Source of the DNA: Candidatus Saccharimonadota bacterium
GTDB taxonomy: Bacteria; Patescibacteriota; Saccharimonadia; Saccharimonadales; Saccharimonadaceae
DNA: 64,000 bases
NCBI GenBank assembly: GCA_028286285.1
Contig: JAQBRV010000001.1
Span: 62,001-126,000 of the forward strand
Reading direction: 5' to 3'
In this document: piece after piece, positions 41,289 to 49,656 of the stretch
Layout: the number at the start of each line of letters is the position of its first letter
Numbering within the stretch: position 1 is the first letter of the stretch
Notes under the pieces: model-generated
Told to the model about the DNA's origin: nothing
The model's input: only the letters and a program-made list of their open reading frames with translations
The model's database searches: none
Program-made: the position numbers and the translations under genes

Positions 41289-41729
41289 TTACGCTATCGA
41301 GGTGAGTTCACCTTTTGTCGCCGCTGGCACGAAGTTACCGGCGTGTACAAGCTCAGCAATCGTATTCAGGCCATTTTCGGCCGAGATAAGTTGGGCGTTC
41401 TCGTCATAGAGCTCGATCACGCAGACGTCGTCCTGAGTATCGTGTGCCACAAAAATGCCCCCCGACAAGCCGTCGTGTTTGATGCGCTCGAGAAGGCTTG
41501 ATTTGTCACCCGCACCTGCGTCGAGAACGTCGCGACCTTGCAGGGTCATCCCTTCTACTAAGGCATGCGTCAGCGCTTCGTTACCGCCATTACCACGTAC
41601 TACTGCCACGACACCGTAGGTCGACAACCAGTCGGCGAGTGCCTTGCCGATGTTCCAGGCTACCTCAAGCGAGACGCCTTCTGTTACTTTTCCCCTGATG
41701 TCGTATGCGGTAAATGTTTCTTCACTCAT
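41289..41729 (-). CDS. Stand-alone phosphohexomutase domain I-like protein
   Basis: 146 residues resembling only the first of four domains of phosphomannomutase/phosphoglucomutase: FTAYDIRGKV near 5 (family FRxYDIRGxx), IGKALADWL, then VVAVVRGNGGNEALTHALVEG and GRDVLDAGA. The catalytic phosphoserine loop (TASHN) is replaced by FVAHDTQDD, so it cannot act as a mutase. It may be a regulatory or binding protein, or a remnant. TATAAT lies 8 nt before the ATG. Downstream neighbour groES is separately controlled. Confidence 0.7.
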   Translation of the reverse strand: MSEETFTAYDIRGKVTEGVSLEVAWNIGKALADWLSTYGVVAVVRGNGGNEALTHALVEGMTLQGRDVLDAGAGDKSSLLERIKHDGLSGGIFVAHDTQDDVCVIELYDENAQLISAENGLNTIAELVHAGNFVPAATKGELTSIA

Positions 41730-41738
41730 AGTACGTAA

Positions 41739-43037
41739 TTATATCACTTTCTTTGCTTCAATTAGTTCTCGTACGACGTCTCCGTCATTCCACGGCAGGC
41801 GCTCGCCGTTCACGATCCGAAACTGTTCGTGCCCCATGCCGGCAATCAAAATCATGTCGCCTTTTTTAGCAATCGACAGCGCTTTTTCGATCGCTTCTCT
41901 TCGGTCGCCAATTTCCAGTGTCATGCCGTCGCCCTTACCCGCAATGATCCCTTCTCTCACCTGTTCTCGAATCGCCTCGGGATCTTCGTTGTAGCTCTCA
42001 TCGTCGGTCAGAATGATCCGATCGGCAAAGCGCGCGGCAATTTCGCCCATAATCGGGCGCTTGCCTTTGTCACGGTCGCCGGTGGCACCAAAGACCAGAA
42101 TAACACGCTTCTTGGCGATAGCTTTGGCAGCCTCGAGCAGTTTCTCCAGCGCATCTGGCGTGTGGGCATAGTCCACAATCACGTCATAATCGAGTCCTTC
42201 GGCCACGCGCTCAAATCGCCCAGGTACACCGTCGAGGTTAGCCACGCCCTCCACAATATCCTTCAGCTTCACTCCGAGGACGTAGGCCGTCGCGGCAGCG
42301 GCGACCATGTTATAGACGTTGAATCGTCCCGGCAGAGCAGTCGTCAAAAAAAGGTCGGTCTGATGGTCAATCAACACCTTCGCTTCACTCCCTTTTCGGT
42401 ACAGAGTCACGGTGTTAATTTTGGCTTCTGCCTCATCGTCGGTGCCATAGGTAATCTTTTGATGACTGGCCGGAAACTGGTCAAAGAATTCAAACCAGGC
42501 ATCGTCGCGGTTCAACACGATATAGCTTGGGTTACTGGCAAACAATTTACCCTTGGCCGCCGCGTAGTCATCCATGGTCTTATGATAGTCGAGGTGGTCT
42601 TGGGTGAGATTGGTCATAACCGCGGCCTCAATTGGCACGGTTGCCAACTTATGCTGGTGCAGTGCGTGACTGGTAATTTCCAGGATGACATAGTCAACCT
42701 TGGCCTTTTTGGCGTCACGGAAAAATTGCTGCATACGACTCGTGGAAGCGACGGTGGCATTCAAATCATTGAGTTGCGACTTCCCTGCTACTTCGATGAC
42801 TGCAGTGGTAAACATAGCCGTCGTCATACCCGCCTCTTTGAGGATCTCATTGAGGAAGCAGGCGGTGGTCGTCTTGCCATTAGTCCCCGTTACCGCAATC
42901 ACGCGTAGGCTCTTGGCTGGGTTACCATACCGAGCACTGACGAGCTTAACCCGTGTGCGTCGATACGCCTCTTCAACGGCTCGTACACCTTTTGTCGGTA
43001 AGACTTTTCGCACCCCTCGTACCAGCTTTTGTTTCAT
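41739..43037 (-). CDS. murE: UDP-N-acetylmuramyl-tripeptide synthetase (MurE-like)
   Basis: Adds the third amino acid of the peptidoglycan stem peptide. 432 residues. ATP-binding AVTGTNGKTTTACFLNEIL near 50, the MurE pattern EITSHALHQHKL and TNLTQDHLDYHKTMDDYAAAK, carbamylated-Lys region and C-terminal VDYAHTPDALEKLL plus VFGATGDRDKGKRP. It is shorter than the usual ~490 because the N-terminal UDP-binding domain is reduced. The specificity motif DNPR of DAP-adding enzymes reads DDESYNEDP, so the third residue cannot be assigned. TAAAAT ends 6 nt before the ATG. Confidence 0.9.
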   Translation of the reverse strand: MKQKLVRGVRKVLPTKGVRAVEEAYRRTRVKLVSARYGNPAKSLRVIAVTGTNGKTTTACFLNEILKEAGMTTAMFTTAVIEVAGKSQLNDLNATVASTSRMQQFFRDAKKAKVDYVILEITSHALHQHKLATVPIEAAVMTNLTQDHLDYHKTMDDYAAAKGKLFASNPSYIVLNRDDAWFEFFDQFPASHQKITYGTDDEAEAKINTVTLYRKGSEAKVLIDHQTDLFLTTALPGRFNVYNMVAAAATAYVLGVKLKDIVEGVANLDGVPGRFERVAEGLDYDVIVDYAHTPDALEKLLEAAKAIAKKRVILVFGATGDRDKGKRPIMGEIAARFADRIILTDDESYNEDPEAIREQVREGIIAGKGDGMTLEIGDRREAIEKALSIAKKGDMILIAGMGHEQFRIVNGERLPWNDGDVVRELIEAKKVI

Positions 43038-43078
43038 GATTCTATTTTACCATCAAAAAACGCTATACTTGTAGGCAG

Positions 43079-44167
43079 ATGATAATTCTGGGAATTGAGA
43101 GTAGTTGTGACGAAACCGCGGCCGCCATCGTACAAGATGGGCGGCACCTGCTGAGTAACGTCATCGTCTCGCAGATCGATATTCATAGCGAATACGGTGG
43201 AGTCGTACCAGAGATCGCTGCCCGGTCGCATATCGAAGCCATCAACCCAGTGATTCACAAAGCGCTGACTGATGCCAACCTCGGTTGGGATGATATTGAT
43301 GCCATCGCCGTGACCTACGCGCCCGGCCTCGTTGGTTCACTCCTGGTCGGCACCTTGGCCGCTCGCGCCCTTGCCCTCCTCAAAAATAAGCCGCTCTACC
43401 CTATCCACCACGTGGAAGCACACGTTTACGCCAATTTTATTACTGAGCAGTCTGCTCAAGAAGGCAGCCCGGCTCTCTTACTCCCATCCAAGCAGCCCGA
43501 ATTCCCCATGCTCGCGTTAATTGTAAGCGGCGGCCACTCGCAGCTTGTCCTCTTCAAGGATCACGGTGACTATGAGCTCCTCGGCCAAACCCAAGATGAT
43601 GCCGTGGGCGAAGCCTTCGATAAAGTCGCTAAAATCCTCGGCCTCCCGTACCCGGGTGGCCCGTCGATCGCCACTGCGGCTCTGCGCGGTGACGCCTCGA
43701 AATACCGCCTGCCCAAAGCTAAGCTTGATAACCCATATAATTTTTCGTTCTCAGGCCTTAAAACAGCCGTTCTGAGAGCCGTGCAGGCTGAAGTCGGTGT
43801 CGATTACACATTTCCTTCTCACGAGCTTGCAGCGCGCCTGACAGACACACAGCGTGATGACTTTGCCGCCAGCTTCCAAAACATCGCAGTTGAAACCTTG
43901 GTTGACAAAGCCGAGCGGGCTTTTAAAGACTTCGATCCTCGCTCTGTCGTCATCGCCGGTGGGGTCGCCGCCAATCAAGAGTTACGTCGTCAATTGTCGG
44001 CTCGTCTCCCCCTCCCTATCGAGTACGCTCCAATGCAGCTCTGCACCGATAATGCTGCTATGATCGCTGCCCTCGGGTATTTCTATGCGCAAAAACATCA
44101 GCCATCATCACCATTCGAACTCGAGGTTATACCAAGTCTTTCAATGACAAAAACGGCATGGGCGTAG
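43079..44167 (+). CDS. tsaD: tRNA N6-threonylcarbamoyladenosine transferase
   Basis: Transfers the threonylcarbamoyl group to A37 of ANN-decoding tRNAs. 362 residues: MIILGIESSCDETAAAIV at the start, metal motif HHVEAHVYANF near 113, LIVSGGHSQLVL near 143, DDAVGEAFDKVAKILGLPYPGG near 175 and C-terminal GGVAANQELR and LCTDNAAMIAALG. All conserved. Divergent from murE with 41 bp between starts; TATACT lies 9 nt before the ATG. Confidence 0.98.
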   Translation: MIILGIESSCDETAAAIVQDGRHLLSNVIVSQIDIHSEYGGVVPEIAARSHIEAINPVIHKALTDANLGWDDIDAIAVTYAPGLVGSLLVGTLAARALALLKNKPLYPIHHVEAHVYANFITEQSAQEGSPALLLPSKQPEFPMLALIVSGGHSQLVLFKDHGDYELLGQTQDDAVGEAFDKVAKILGLPYPGGPSIATAALRGDASKYRLPKAKLDNPYNFSFSGLKTAVLRAVQAEVGVDYTFPSHELAARLTDTQRDDFAASFQNIAVETLVDKAERAFKDFDPRSVVIAGGVAANQELRRQLSARLPLPIEYAPMQLCTDNAAMIAALGYFYAQKHQPSSPFELEVIPSLSMTKTAWA

Positions 44168-44187
44168 TGTTGTGTATATAACTACGG

Positions 44188-44193
44188 TATACT
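44188..44193 (+). promoter_or_regulatory. -10 element of the FemX-like gene, leaderless geometry
   Basis: TATACT with 7 nt to the ATG at 44201. Confidence 0.6.
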
Positions 44194-44200
44194 AGACGTC

Positions 44201-45124
44201 ATGACACATTTTTTGCAATCACCTGCCTGGAAGACATTTCAAGAAGCTCGCGGCCACACTGTCGTGTCTGACAGGGGTCAAGGCTGGGAATATCAGGCAA
44301 TTGTCGAGTCTGGTACAGGCAATACACGCCTCTATAGCCCCTACGGCCCTACGGTCACCTCGCCTCAGGCATTTGATGCATCAATTAACTCACTTCGTCA
44401 GGTAGCCTCGTCGCACAAAGCTACCTTTATACGGGTAGAGCCTGTCGGCTCTCTATCGGCGACTGATCTACGTCAGCGTGGCTTCAAACCAGTCACCTAT
44501 CAACAGCTTCAACCTGCCCACACGCTCGTGGTTGATCTATCGGCATCTAAAGAAGATATCCTGGCTCAGATGAGTCAGAACAGCCGCAACCTAACACGCA
44601 ATTATGCCAAGAAAGGCCTTGCTATCCAGCATAGTTATAACCCCGATGATATCGCCATTCTAACTTCTCTGCTCAGTACCGTTGCAGCGCGCAATCACAT
44701 CACCACCCATAGCACTGAGTACTTCCGCATTCAAGCCGCCACCCTCTTCGCGACGAAAAGCGCCGTGCTGTACTATGCGACGTTCGACGGCACCCCGGTT
44801 GCCGCTGCGCTTGTCTACGACGACGATACTACTCGCTACTACGCCCATGCTGCGGCCGATGACACCTATCGGAAGCTCAGCCCAGGTACTGCTTTGGTCG
44901 GCCAGATGATCCTCGATGCTAAAGACAAGGGTCTGACTCAATTTGATCTGTACGGCATTGCCCCCAATGATGATCCCCGGCATCCCTGGGCGGGCTTTAC
45001 AAAATTCAAGCGTTCATTTGGTGGCACTTCTCTCACCTACGTCGGTGCATGGGATCTACCACTAAAGCCATTCGCCTACACCTACTACCGCCTCTACCAA
45101 TCACTCCGTCGTCGTCTCCGATAA
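44201..45124 (+). CDS. FemX/FemAB-like peptidoglycan bridge aminoacyltransferase
   Basis: tRNA-dependent ligase family that adds amino acids to the peptidoglycan stem peptide. 307 residues; twin GNAT fold. Family features: N-terminal SPAWKTFQEARGHTV, YSPYGPTVTS, the substrate region TLVVDLSASKEDILAQMSQ with NSRNLTRNYAKKGL, and the C-terminal GIAPNDDPRHPWAGFTKFKR (family GxxPxxDxxHPxxGxxxFK). Encoded close to murE, so it probably acts on the same precursor. Donor amino acid unknown. Confidence 0.9.
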   Translation: MTHFLQSPAWKTFQEARGHTVVSDRGQGWEYQAIVESGTGNTRLYSPYGPTVTSPQAFDASINSLRQVASSHKATFIRVEPVGSLSATDLRQRGFKPVTYQQLQPAHTLVVDLSASKEDILAQMSQNSRNLTRNYAKKGLAIQHSYNPDDIAILTSLLSTVAARNHITTHSTEYFRIQAATLFATKSAVLYYATFDGTPVAAALVYDDDTTRYYAHAAADDTYRKLSPGTALVGQMILDAKDKGLTQFDLYGIAPNDDPRHPWAGFTKFKRSFGGTSLTYVGAWDLPLKPFAYTYYRLYQSLRRRLR

Positions 45125-45152
45125 GACGTGCTTGCTCCCCTTCTCTATGTGG

Positions 45153-45158
45153 TATACT
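45153..45158 (+). promoter_or_regulatory. -10 element of valS
   Basis: TATACT; the next ATG with homology to ValS is 110 nt downstream, so valS has one of the longest leaders in the window. Confidence 0.55.
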
Positions 45159-45162
45159 AAGA

Positions 45163-45267
45163 GGTGAAAATAAACACGTGTAAAACTGGATGGGACACAA
45201 GTGTTTTGTTGCGAAACACATTGCTGTTCTTGGCCATTTTCACGTGAACATAGGACGAGACTGTGTC
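45163..45267 (+). promoter_or_regulatory. Structured 5' leader of valS
   Basis: GTGAAAAT (45164-45171) can pair with ATTTTCAC (about 45236-45243), enclosing a second hairpin GTGTTT-N7-AAACAC near 45202-45220. No T-box specifier/antiterminator consensus or T tract is evident. A short open frame continuous with valS begins at 45190, but lacks homology. Confidence 0.4.
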
Positions 45268-47817
45268 ATGAATTTACCCAAAGCCTACGACCCAAATAAA
45301 TACGAACCAAACATTTACGCCATGTGGGAAACGAGTGGTGCTTTTGTGCCTAAAGGGCAGGGCGACCCCTATAGTATCGTCATGCCACCGCCCAATGCCA
45401 ACGGCAACCTCCACATCGGTCACGCACTCTCATTCCAGCTCGAGGATCTACTGGTTCGCTACCACCGCATGAAGGGCAGGGACGCTATCCTTATACCCGG
45501 TGCCGACCACGCTGGCTTTGAAACTTGGGTTGTCTATGAGAAAGAATTGCAGAAGCAAGGCAAGAGTCGTTTTGACTTTTCACGGGAACAGTTGTATAGC
45601 CAAGTTTGGGACTTTGTCGACCAGCAACGGGGGAACATGGAGCTTCAACTGCGTGCCTTGGGCGTCGGAGCCAGTTGGAATGATTTAGTTTTCACGCTCG
45701 ACGAAAAGGTCATCCGTACCGCCTACAGCACATTCAAAAAATTATGGGACGAAGGATCAATCTACAGAGGTGAGCGTATTGTAAACTTCTGTACCGTTCA
45801 CCAAACTAGTTTTGCTGATATTGAAGTTGAGCACAAGACGGAGAAGGGGACTCTGTGGAAGATCGCCTACCCGTCGCTTGATCGTATTACGGAGATTGTG
45901 GTGGCTACCACTCGTCCGGAAACGATGTTTGGTGATGTAGCTATTGCCGTTCACCCTGATGACGAGCGCTACAAAGCACTGATCGGCACCAACGTTCTGT
46001 TGCCTCTGACCGATCGCGAAATCCCGATTATTGCTGATGAGTACGTCGATCCTACCTTTGGAACTGGCGTCCTCAAGGTGACTCCCGCTCATGACCCGAA
46101 CGACTTTGAGGTAGGGGAGCGCCACAAACTAGCACCAATCCAAGTTATTGATTTTGATGGCACCATGATCAACACTCCACCACAATTCCTCGGTCTTCCT
46201 GCTGAAGAGGCACGCAAAAGGGTACTGGTCGCGCTCGAGGCTCAGGAACTCCGTCGCGGTGAAGCGTCGATCGAACATGCCGTTGGCCACTGTTATAAAT
46301 GTGGTTCAGTTATTCAGCCGCTTATCAAAGACCAATGGTTTATCAGCATGAAGCCGCTCGCCCAGCGCGCCAAGCAAGCGCTTGAAGCCAAAGAAATCAC
46401 CTTTACTCCTGACAGCAAGCGGCTGGCAGTTATCCAGTATCTCGATACCATCCGTGACTGGAACCTCAGTCGTCAAATACCATGGGGAATTCCGATTCCT
46501 GCCTTTCAGAACGAAGCCAACCCCGATGACTGGATCTATGACGAACGTGTTAACGAGGATCGTATCGTTGTAAATGGCGCAACATATATTCGAGAGTCTG
46601 ACACCTTTGATACCTGGTTTAGCAGTGGTCAATGGCCGTTTATTGCCACCGATTACCTCGAGCAGGGGCCACTGGCACGCTTTTATCCAAACTCTGTCAT
46701 GGAAACCGGTGCTGACATCCTCTACCCATGGGTAGCGCGCATGATTATGCTTGGTCTGAAAGTGACCGATACGGTGCCGTTTACCCACGTCTATCTCCAT
46801 GGCCTGGTTCTCGATGAGAATGGCCAGAAGATGAGCAAGAGCAGAGGTAACGTCATTAATCCCATGGAAACGATCACCGCCTACGGTTCTGATGCCCTTC
46901 GTCTTGGTGTTGTCGCTAGTCGTAGCGCCGGGCAGAACCAGGCATTCTCGACAACCAAGGTAGTCGCCGGACGCAACTTCTGCAATAAGTTGTGGAATAT
47001 CGCGCGCTTCATCGAGGATAAGCTAGGGGAGAGCTACCAGCCAGTTGCTCCGGAACCACTCAGTATCGCTGACCACTGGATTGTCCGTGAACTTAATCAA
47101 ACAGCCTCGACGATTGATAGTCTCTTGGCTGAGTATCGCTTCGCTGAAGCGGCCGAGACCATCTACCACACGATCTGGAGCAGTGTGGCCGATTGGTTTA
47201 TAGAGAGCAGCAAACAGGACACCAATCCGGCTCTGATGGCCGCGGTGCTTGATACCTGCCTCAAACTTGCCCATCCGTTTGCCCCCTTTGTTACCGAGAC
47301 AATCTGGCAAACCCTTTCGTGGCATGATGACATGTTGATCAGCCAACCGTGGCCAACAGTCGCTCCCTACGACGAGATTGCCGCCGCCGAATTTGAGCGC
47401 CTGCAAAAACTCGTCAGCGAAATTCGTTTTGTGGTCGCCGAACTACCAGGCAACAAAAAATACACACTGTTGTATGAGAGCGATGCCCTGATTGCCGATA
47501 ACGCCGAATTGATCCGACATCTAGCTAAGCTTGCTGGCGTTGAACACGTCGACACTCCCCGTGGTTTGCAACTGGCCGCCAGTGGTCGCGAAGCCTGGTT
47601 GGATATCGACGATGAAACGCGCTATGAGCACCAAAGCAACCTAGAAAGACGCCTAGTTGAAGCCCGCCAACTGGTCAAAATGCTCACCAGTCGCCTGAGT
47701 AACGAAAACTACGTTCAAAAGGCACCGCCAGCGCTGGTTGAAGAATCACAAAAACAACTCGTAGAGACGACCGAGCTAATCGACAAGCTCCAGCACGAGC
47801 TCGACGTCGTCGCTTAG
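45268..47817 (+). CDS. valS: Valyl-tRNA synthetase
   Basis: Class I synthetase for tRNA-Val. 849 residues: HIGH motif in PPNANGNLHIGHALSF near 45, editing domain with ATTRPETMFGDVAIAVHPDD near 215, DTWFSSGQWPFI near 450, KMSKS motif GQKMSKSRGNVINP near 525, a helical anticodon-binding domain, and a C-terminal coiled coil (from about 790, RLVEARQLVKMLTSRLSNEN) typical of ValS. The start at 45268 (MNLPKAYDPNKYEPNIY) is set by homology. Ends in a 4-bp overlap with a convergent small gene. Confidence 0.95.
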   Translation: MNLPKAYDPNKYEPNIYAMWETSGAFVPKGQGDPYSIVMPPPNANGNLHIGHALSFQLEDLLVRYHRMKGRDAILIPGADHAGFETWVVYEKELQKQGKSRFDFSREQLYSQVWDFVDQQRGNMELQLRALGVGASWNDLVFTLDEKVIRTAYSTFKKLWDEGSIYRGERIVNFCTVHQTSFADIEVEHKTEKGTLWKIAYPSLDRITEIVVATTRPETMFGDVAIAVHPDDERYKALIGTNVLLPLTDREIPIIADEYVDPTFGTGVLKVTPAHDPNDFEVGERHKLAPIQVIDFDGTMINTPPQFLGLPAEEARKRVLVALEAQELRRGEASIEHAVGHCYKCGSVIQPLIKDQWFISMKPLAQRAKQALEAKEITFTPDSKRLAVIQYLDTIRDWNLSRQIPWGIPIPAFQNEANPDDWIYDERVNEDRIVVNGATYIRESDTFDTWFSSGQWPFIATDYLEQGPLARFYPNSVMETGADILYPWVARMIMLGLKVTDTVPFTHVYLHGLVLDENGQKMSKSRGNVINPMETITAYGSDALRLGVVASRSAGQNQAFSTTKVVAGRNFCNKLWNIARFIEDKLGESYQPVAPEPLSIADHWIVRELNQTASTIDSLLAEYRFAEAAETIYHTIWSSVADWFIESSKQDTNPALMAAVLDTCLKLAHPFAPFVTETIWQTLSWHDDMLISQPWPTVAPYDEIAAAEFERLQKLVSEIRFVVAELPGNKKYTLLYESDALIADNAELIRHLAKLAGVEHVDTPRGLQLAASGREAWLDIDDETRYEHQSNLERRLVEARQLVKMLTSRLSNENYVQKAPPALVEESQKQLVETTELIDKLQHELDVVA

Positions 47818-48155
47818 GCGATAACAGGGAGATTGTAGTTATCAAAGGGGTGATGACCCCTGACGACGTTCTTTTGCAGGACGTATTTCTTATCTTCGTG
47901 GCCACGCGGCTGAAGACGAGGGTTCTCCATGGCTAAGCTGCGGCTAAGCTGCGAGATTACCATGCGTTCGGTGTGGGTGTGGGGGTCACCAAGCTTCAAA
48001 GCCGAATTGACACCGTCATAGGTGGCGACAATCGCCGGCACTGCTAAAAATGAAGTCGTAAATTGATCGAGCTTCGTATCGTGCACTAAAACGCCAACCA
48101 TTGTCGAGAGGCTGAGCAGGATAGGGAGTGGGTTGAGAATAAGTGTTGGAAACAT
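47814..48155 (-). CDS. Hypothetical protein, 113 aa
   Basis: Not recognised. The N-terminal third is hydrophobic (FPTLILNPLPILLSLSTMVGV), possibly a membrane segment, followed by a polar part with LQPRGHEDKKYVLQKNVVRG. The start ATG at 48155 lacks a good Shine-Dalgarno site, and a cluster of -10-like hexamers lies about 20-40 bp upstream. Could be a small membrane-associated protein; the frame is clean, but homology would be needed to be sure. Confidence 0.55.
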   Translation of the reverse strand: MFPTLILNPLPILLSLSTMVGVLVHDTKLDQFTTSFLAVPAIVATYDGVNSALKLGDPHTHTERMVISQLSRSLAMENPRLQPRGHEDKKYVLQKNVVRGHHPFDNYNLPVIA

Positions 48156-48229
48156 GTGTTTATTTTTTAGAGGTTTACATAAACAAATATAGCATAAGCT
48201 TTGTATATTGTCAACTGTATGTCACAGGA

Positions 48230-48685
48230 TCATTCGTGATGGTAGGGGTGACCGGCAGCGATCTCTTGCGCCCGGTACAGCTGCTCGACGAGGAGCAAGC
48301 GAACCAATTGATGCGGGAATACCAGGGGTGACAAAGACCAAACAAGCTGTGCCCGCCGATGCAGCTCTTCACTTACACCATACGCCCCACCGATAATCAC
48401 GGTGACATTGCCACGGGTGGAAAATGCCGAGGCGAGACGATCTGAAAGACTCGGTGAATCGTACATCGTCCCTGTTTCGTCCAGTAGTATTACGAAATCA
48501 CTGCTAGTGAGTCGTGAAAGCAGGGTCTGGGACTCGTTTTGACGCGCCTCAGAACCATTCTTTGCCGAATGAGGTAAAAGTACCCATTCCACAGCAAATG
48601 GTTTCTTTAGACGCTTCTGGTAGCGTTCGATGCCAGTCTGCACCCATGCCTCGTGCTTTTTGCCTATGGCCAGGATGCGGATCAC
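48230..48685 (-). CDS. rlmH: 23S rRNA (pseudouridine1915-N3)-methyltransferase
   Basis: SPOUT methyltransferase that modifies helix 69 of 23S rRNA. 151 residues: MIRILAIGKKHEAWVQTGIE at the start, the knot region VILLDETGTMYDSPSLSDRL, the SAM-binding IIGGAYGVSEELHRRAQ and the C-terminal FPHQLVRLLLVEQLYRAQEI with Tyr. Typical length and motifs. Start overlaps the end of the HIT gene by ATGA. Confidence 0.96.
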   Translation of the reverse strand: MIRILAIGKKHEAWVQTGIERYQKRLKKPFAVEWVLLPHSAKNGSEARQNESQTLLSRLTSSDFVILLDETGTMYDSPSLSDRLASAFSTRGNVTVIIGGAYGVSEELHRRAQLVWSLSPLVFPHQLVRLLLVEQLYRAQEIAAGHPYHHE

Positions 48686-49080
48686 TCGAAATACAGCCTC
48701 TGAGCTAGTGTTGCTAACGCGTCGTGATCGGTAGCCGTCTCAACTTGTTCGAGGGTTCGTTTCAACTCGCTGGGCTGATCGAATGGTACGACGTGGACAT
48801 GAGCGTGGGGGATATCCGTTCCTACCACAATCTCACCGACGTAGGGCTTGTCGATGCCGGCGCGCAGTCGTAAGCCAACCTTCTTCACCGTTTGCATGAC
48901 CGCTTGATACTCATCGTCGTCCAGATCCCAAATAAACTCGACTTGGGTCTTTGAAACGACGAGCGTATGTCCCTCAGCCACAGGGTGGATGTCGAGAAAA
49001 GCCAGCGTTTTCTCATCTTCATAAATTTTATGACACGGGATCTCTCCCTTGATAATCTTGGTAAATATCGAGTCTTGCAT
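48682..49080 (-). CDS. HIT family protein (Hint-type nucleotide hydrolase)
   Basis: Hydrolyses nucleoside phosphoramidates or dinucleotides. 132 residues: DSIFTKIIKGEIPCHKIYED at the start, LAFLDIHPVAEGHTLVVSK in the middle and the catalytic triad motif HAHVHVVPF (H-x-H-x-H) near 100. Start ATG at 49080 is set by homology and by TATACT ending exactly 6 nt upstream. Leads the HIT-rlmH pair. Confidence 0.95.
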   Translation of the reverse strand: MQDSIFTKIIKGEIPCHKIYEDEKTLAFLDIHPVAEGHTLVVSKTQVEFIWDLDDDEYQAVMQTVKKVGLRLRAGIDKPYVGEIVVGTDIPHAHVHVVPFDQPSELKRTLEQVETATDHDALATLAQRLYFE

Positions 49081-49086
49081 ATCCTT

Positions 49087-49092
49087 AGTATA
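49087..49092 (-). promoter_or_regulatory. -10 element of the HIT-rlmH operon, leaderless geometry
   Basis: TATACT on the minus strand, 6 nt from the ATG at 49080. The divergent gene's TATAAT is only 10 bp away. Confidence 0.65.
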
Positions 49093-49102
49093 CCGAAGAA
49101 CG

Positions 49103-49108
49103 TATAAT
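49103..49108 (+). promoter_or_regulatory. -10 element of the 149-aa membrane protein gene, leaderless geometry
   Basis: TATAAT with 6 nt to the ATG at 49115. Its -35 would lie inside the divergent HIT promoter. Confidence 0.65.
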
Positions 49109-49114
49109 AGACAT

Positions 49115-49564
49115 ATGAACGCTGTCAGTCTCGCGAGCCGCGCCGTCCTCGCCCAGTACGCCACTCGGGTCATTCGACCACTTGAATTTATCGTGATCGG
49201 GATTTTTGTCCTGGCCGTCACCGGTGTTATCGTGCTCGTGACCTATGTCAGTGCCTGGTGGTGGCTGCTCATGATAGTGGTGGTAGCTTACGGTATTATT
49301 GGCAGTATCGCTTGGCTAGTGATCCATTTTACGATCGACAAGTTGCGCCCCGAGCAGACAAAAGCACAAACAGACGAAGTGAACCGCTTTATCGTCAAAG
49401 TAGAGAAAGTTGCTGACACGCTGCAGATTACCAGATTTGGCTTGATGCTACGCGTGATCCGAGATGTTATGTCGCGGAACAGAACTAATGTGTTGACTGA
49501 ATTTACCGAAGATTCAAAAGATCTCAAGGATGGATTTCAAAGGGTAATCAGCGCTTTTAAATAG
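49115..49564 (+). CDS. Hypothetical membrane protein, 149 aa, two TM helices
   Basis: Not recognised. Two adjacent hydrophobic helices (FIVIGIFVLAVTGVIVLV and WWWLLMIVVVAYGIIGSIAW) separated by a very short loop with YVSA, then a cytoplasmic helical tail of about 75 residues (DKLRPEQTKAQTDEVNRFIV). The hairpin-plus-tail layout is common in small CPR membrane proteins. Start is fixed by the TATAAT 6 nt upstream. Confidence 0.8.
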   Translation: MNAVSLASRAVLAQYATRVIRPLEFIVIGIFVLAVTGVIVLVTYVSAWWWLLMIVVVAYGIIGSIAWLVIHFTIDKLRPEQTKAQTDEVNRFIVKVEKVADTLQITRFGLMLRVIRDVMSRNRTNVLTEFTEDSKDLKDGFQRVISAFK

Positions 49565-49656
49565 TCGATGCTATTTTTACAGGTGTAATATTGCCTTATC
49601 GGTGTTATTATGTGCTTAACTGTTGTGCTCTATATACCCTGAGGGAGGTGATCCGA

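Noticed and set aside
45190-45267. Longer valS start at 45190
   Set aside because: The 26 extra residues have no similarity to ValS N-termini, and this stretch folds into leader hairpins; the ATG at 45268 fits the family.
45163-45267. T-box riboswitch for valS
   Set aside because: No T-box (TGGNACCGCG-type) sequence or intrinsic terminator is present in the leader.
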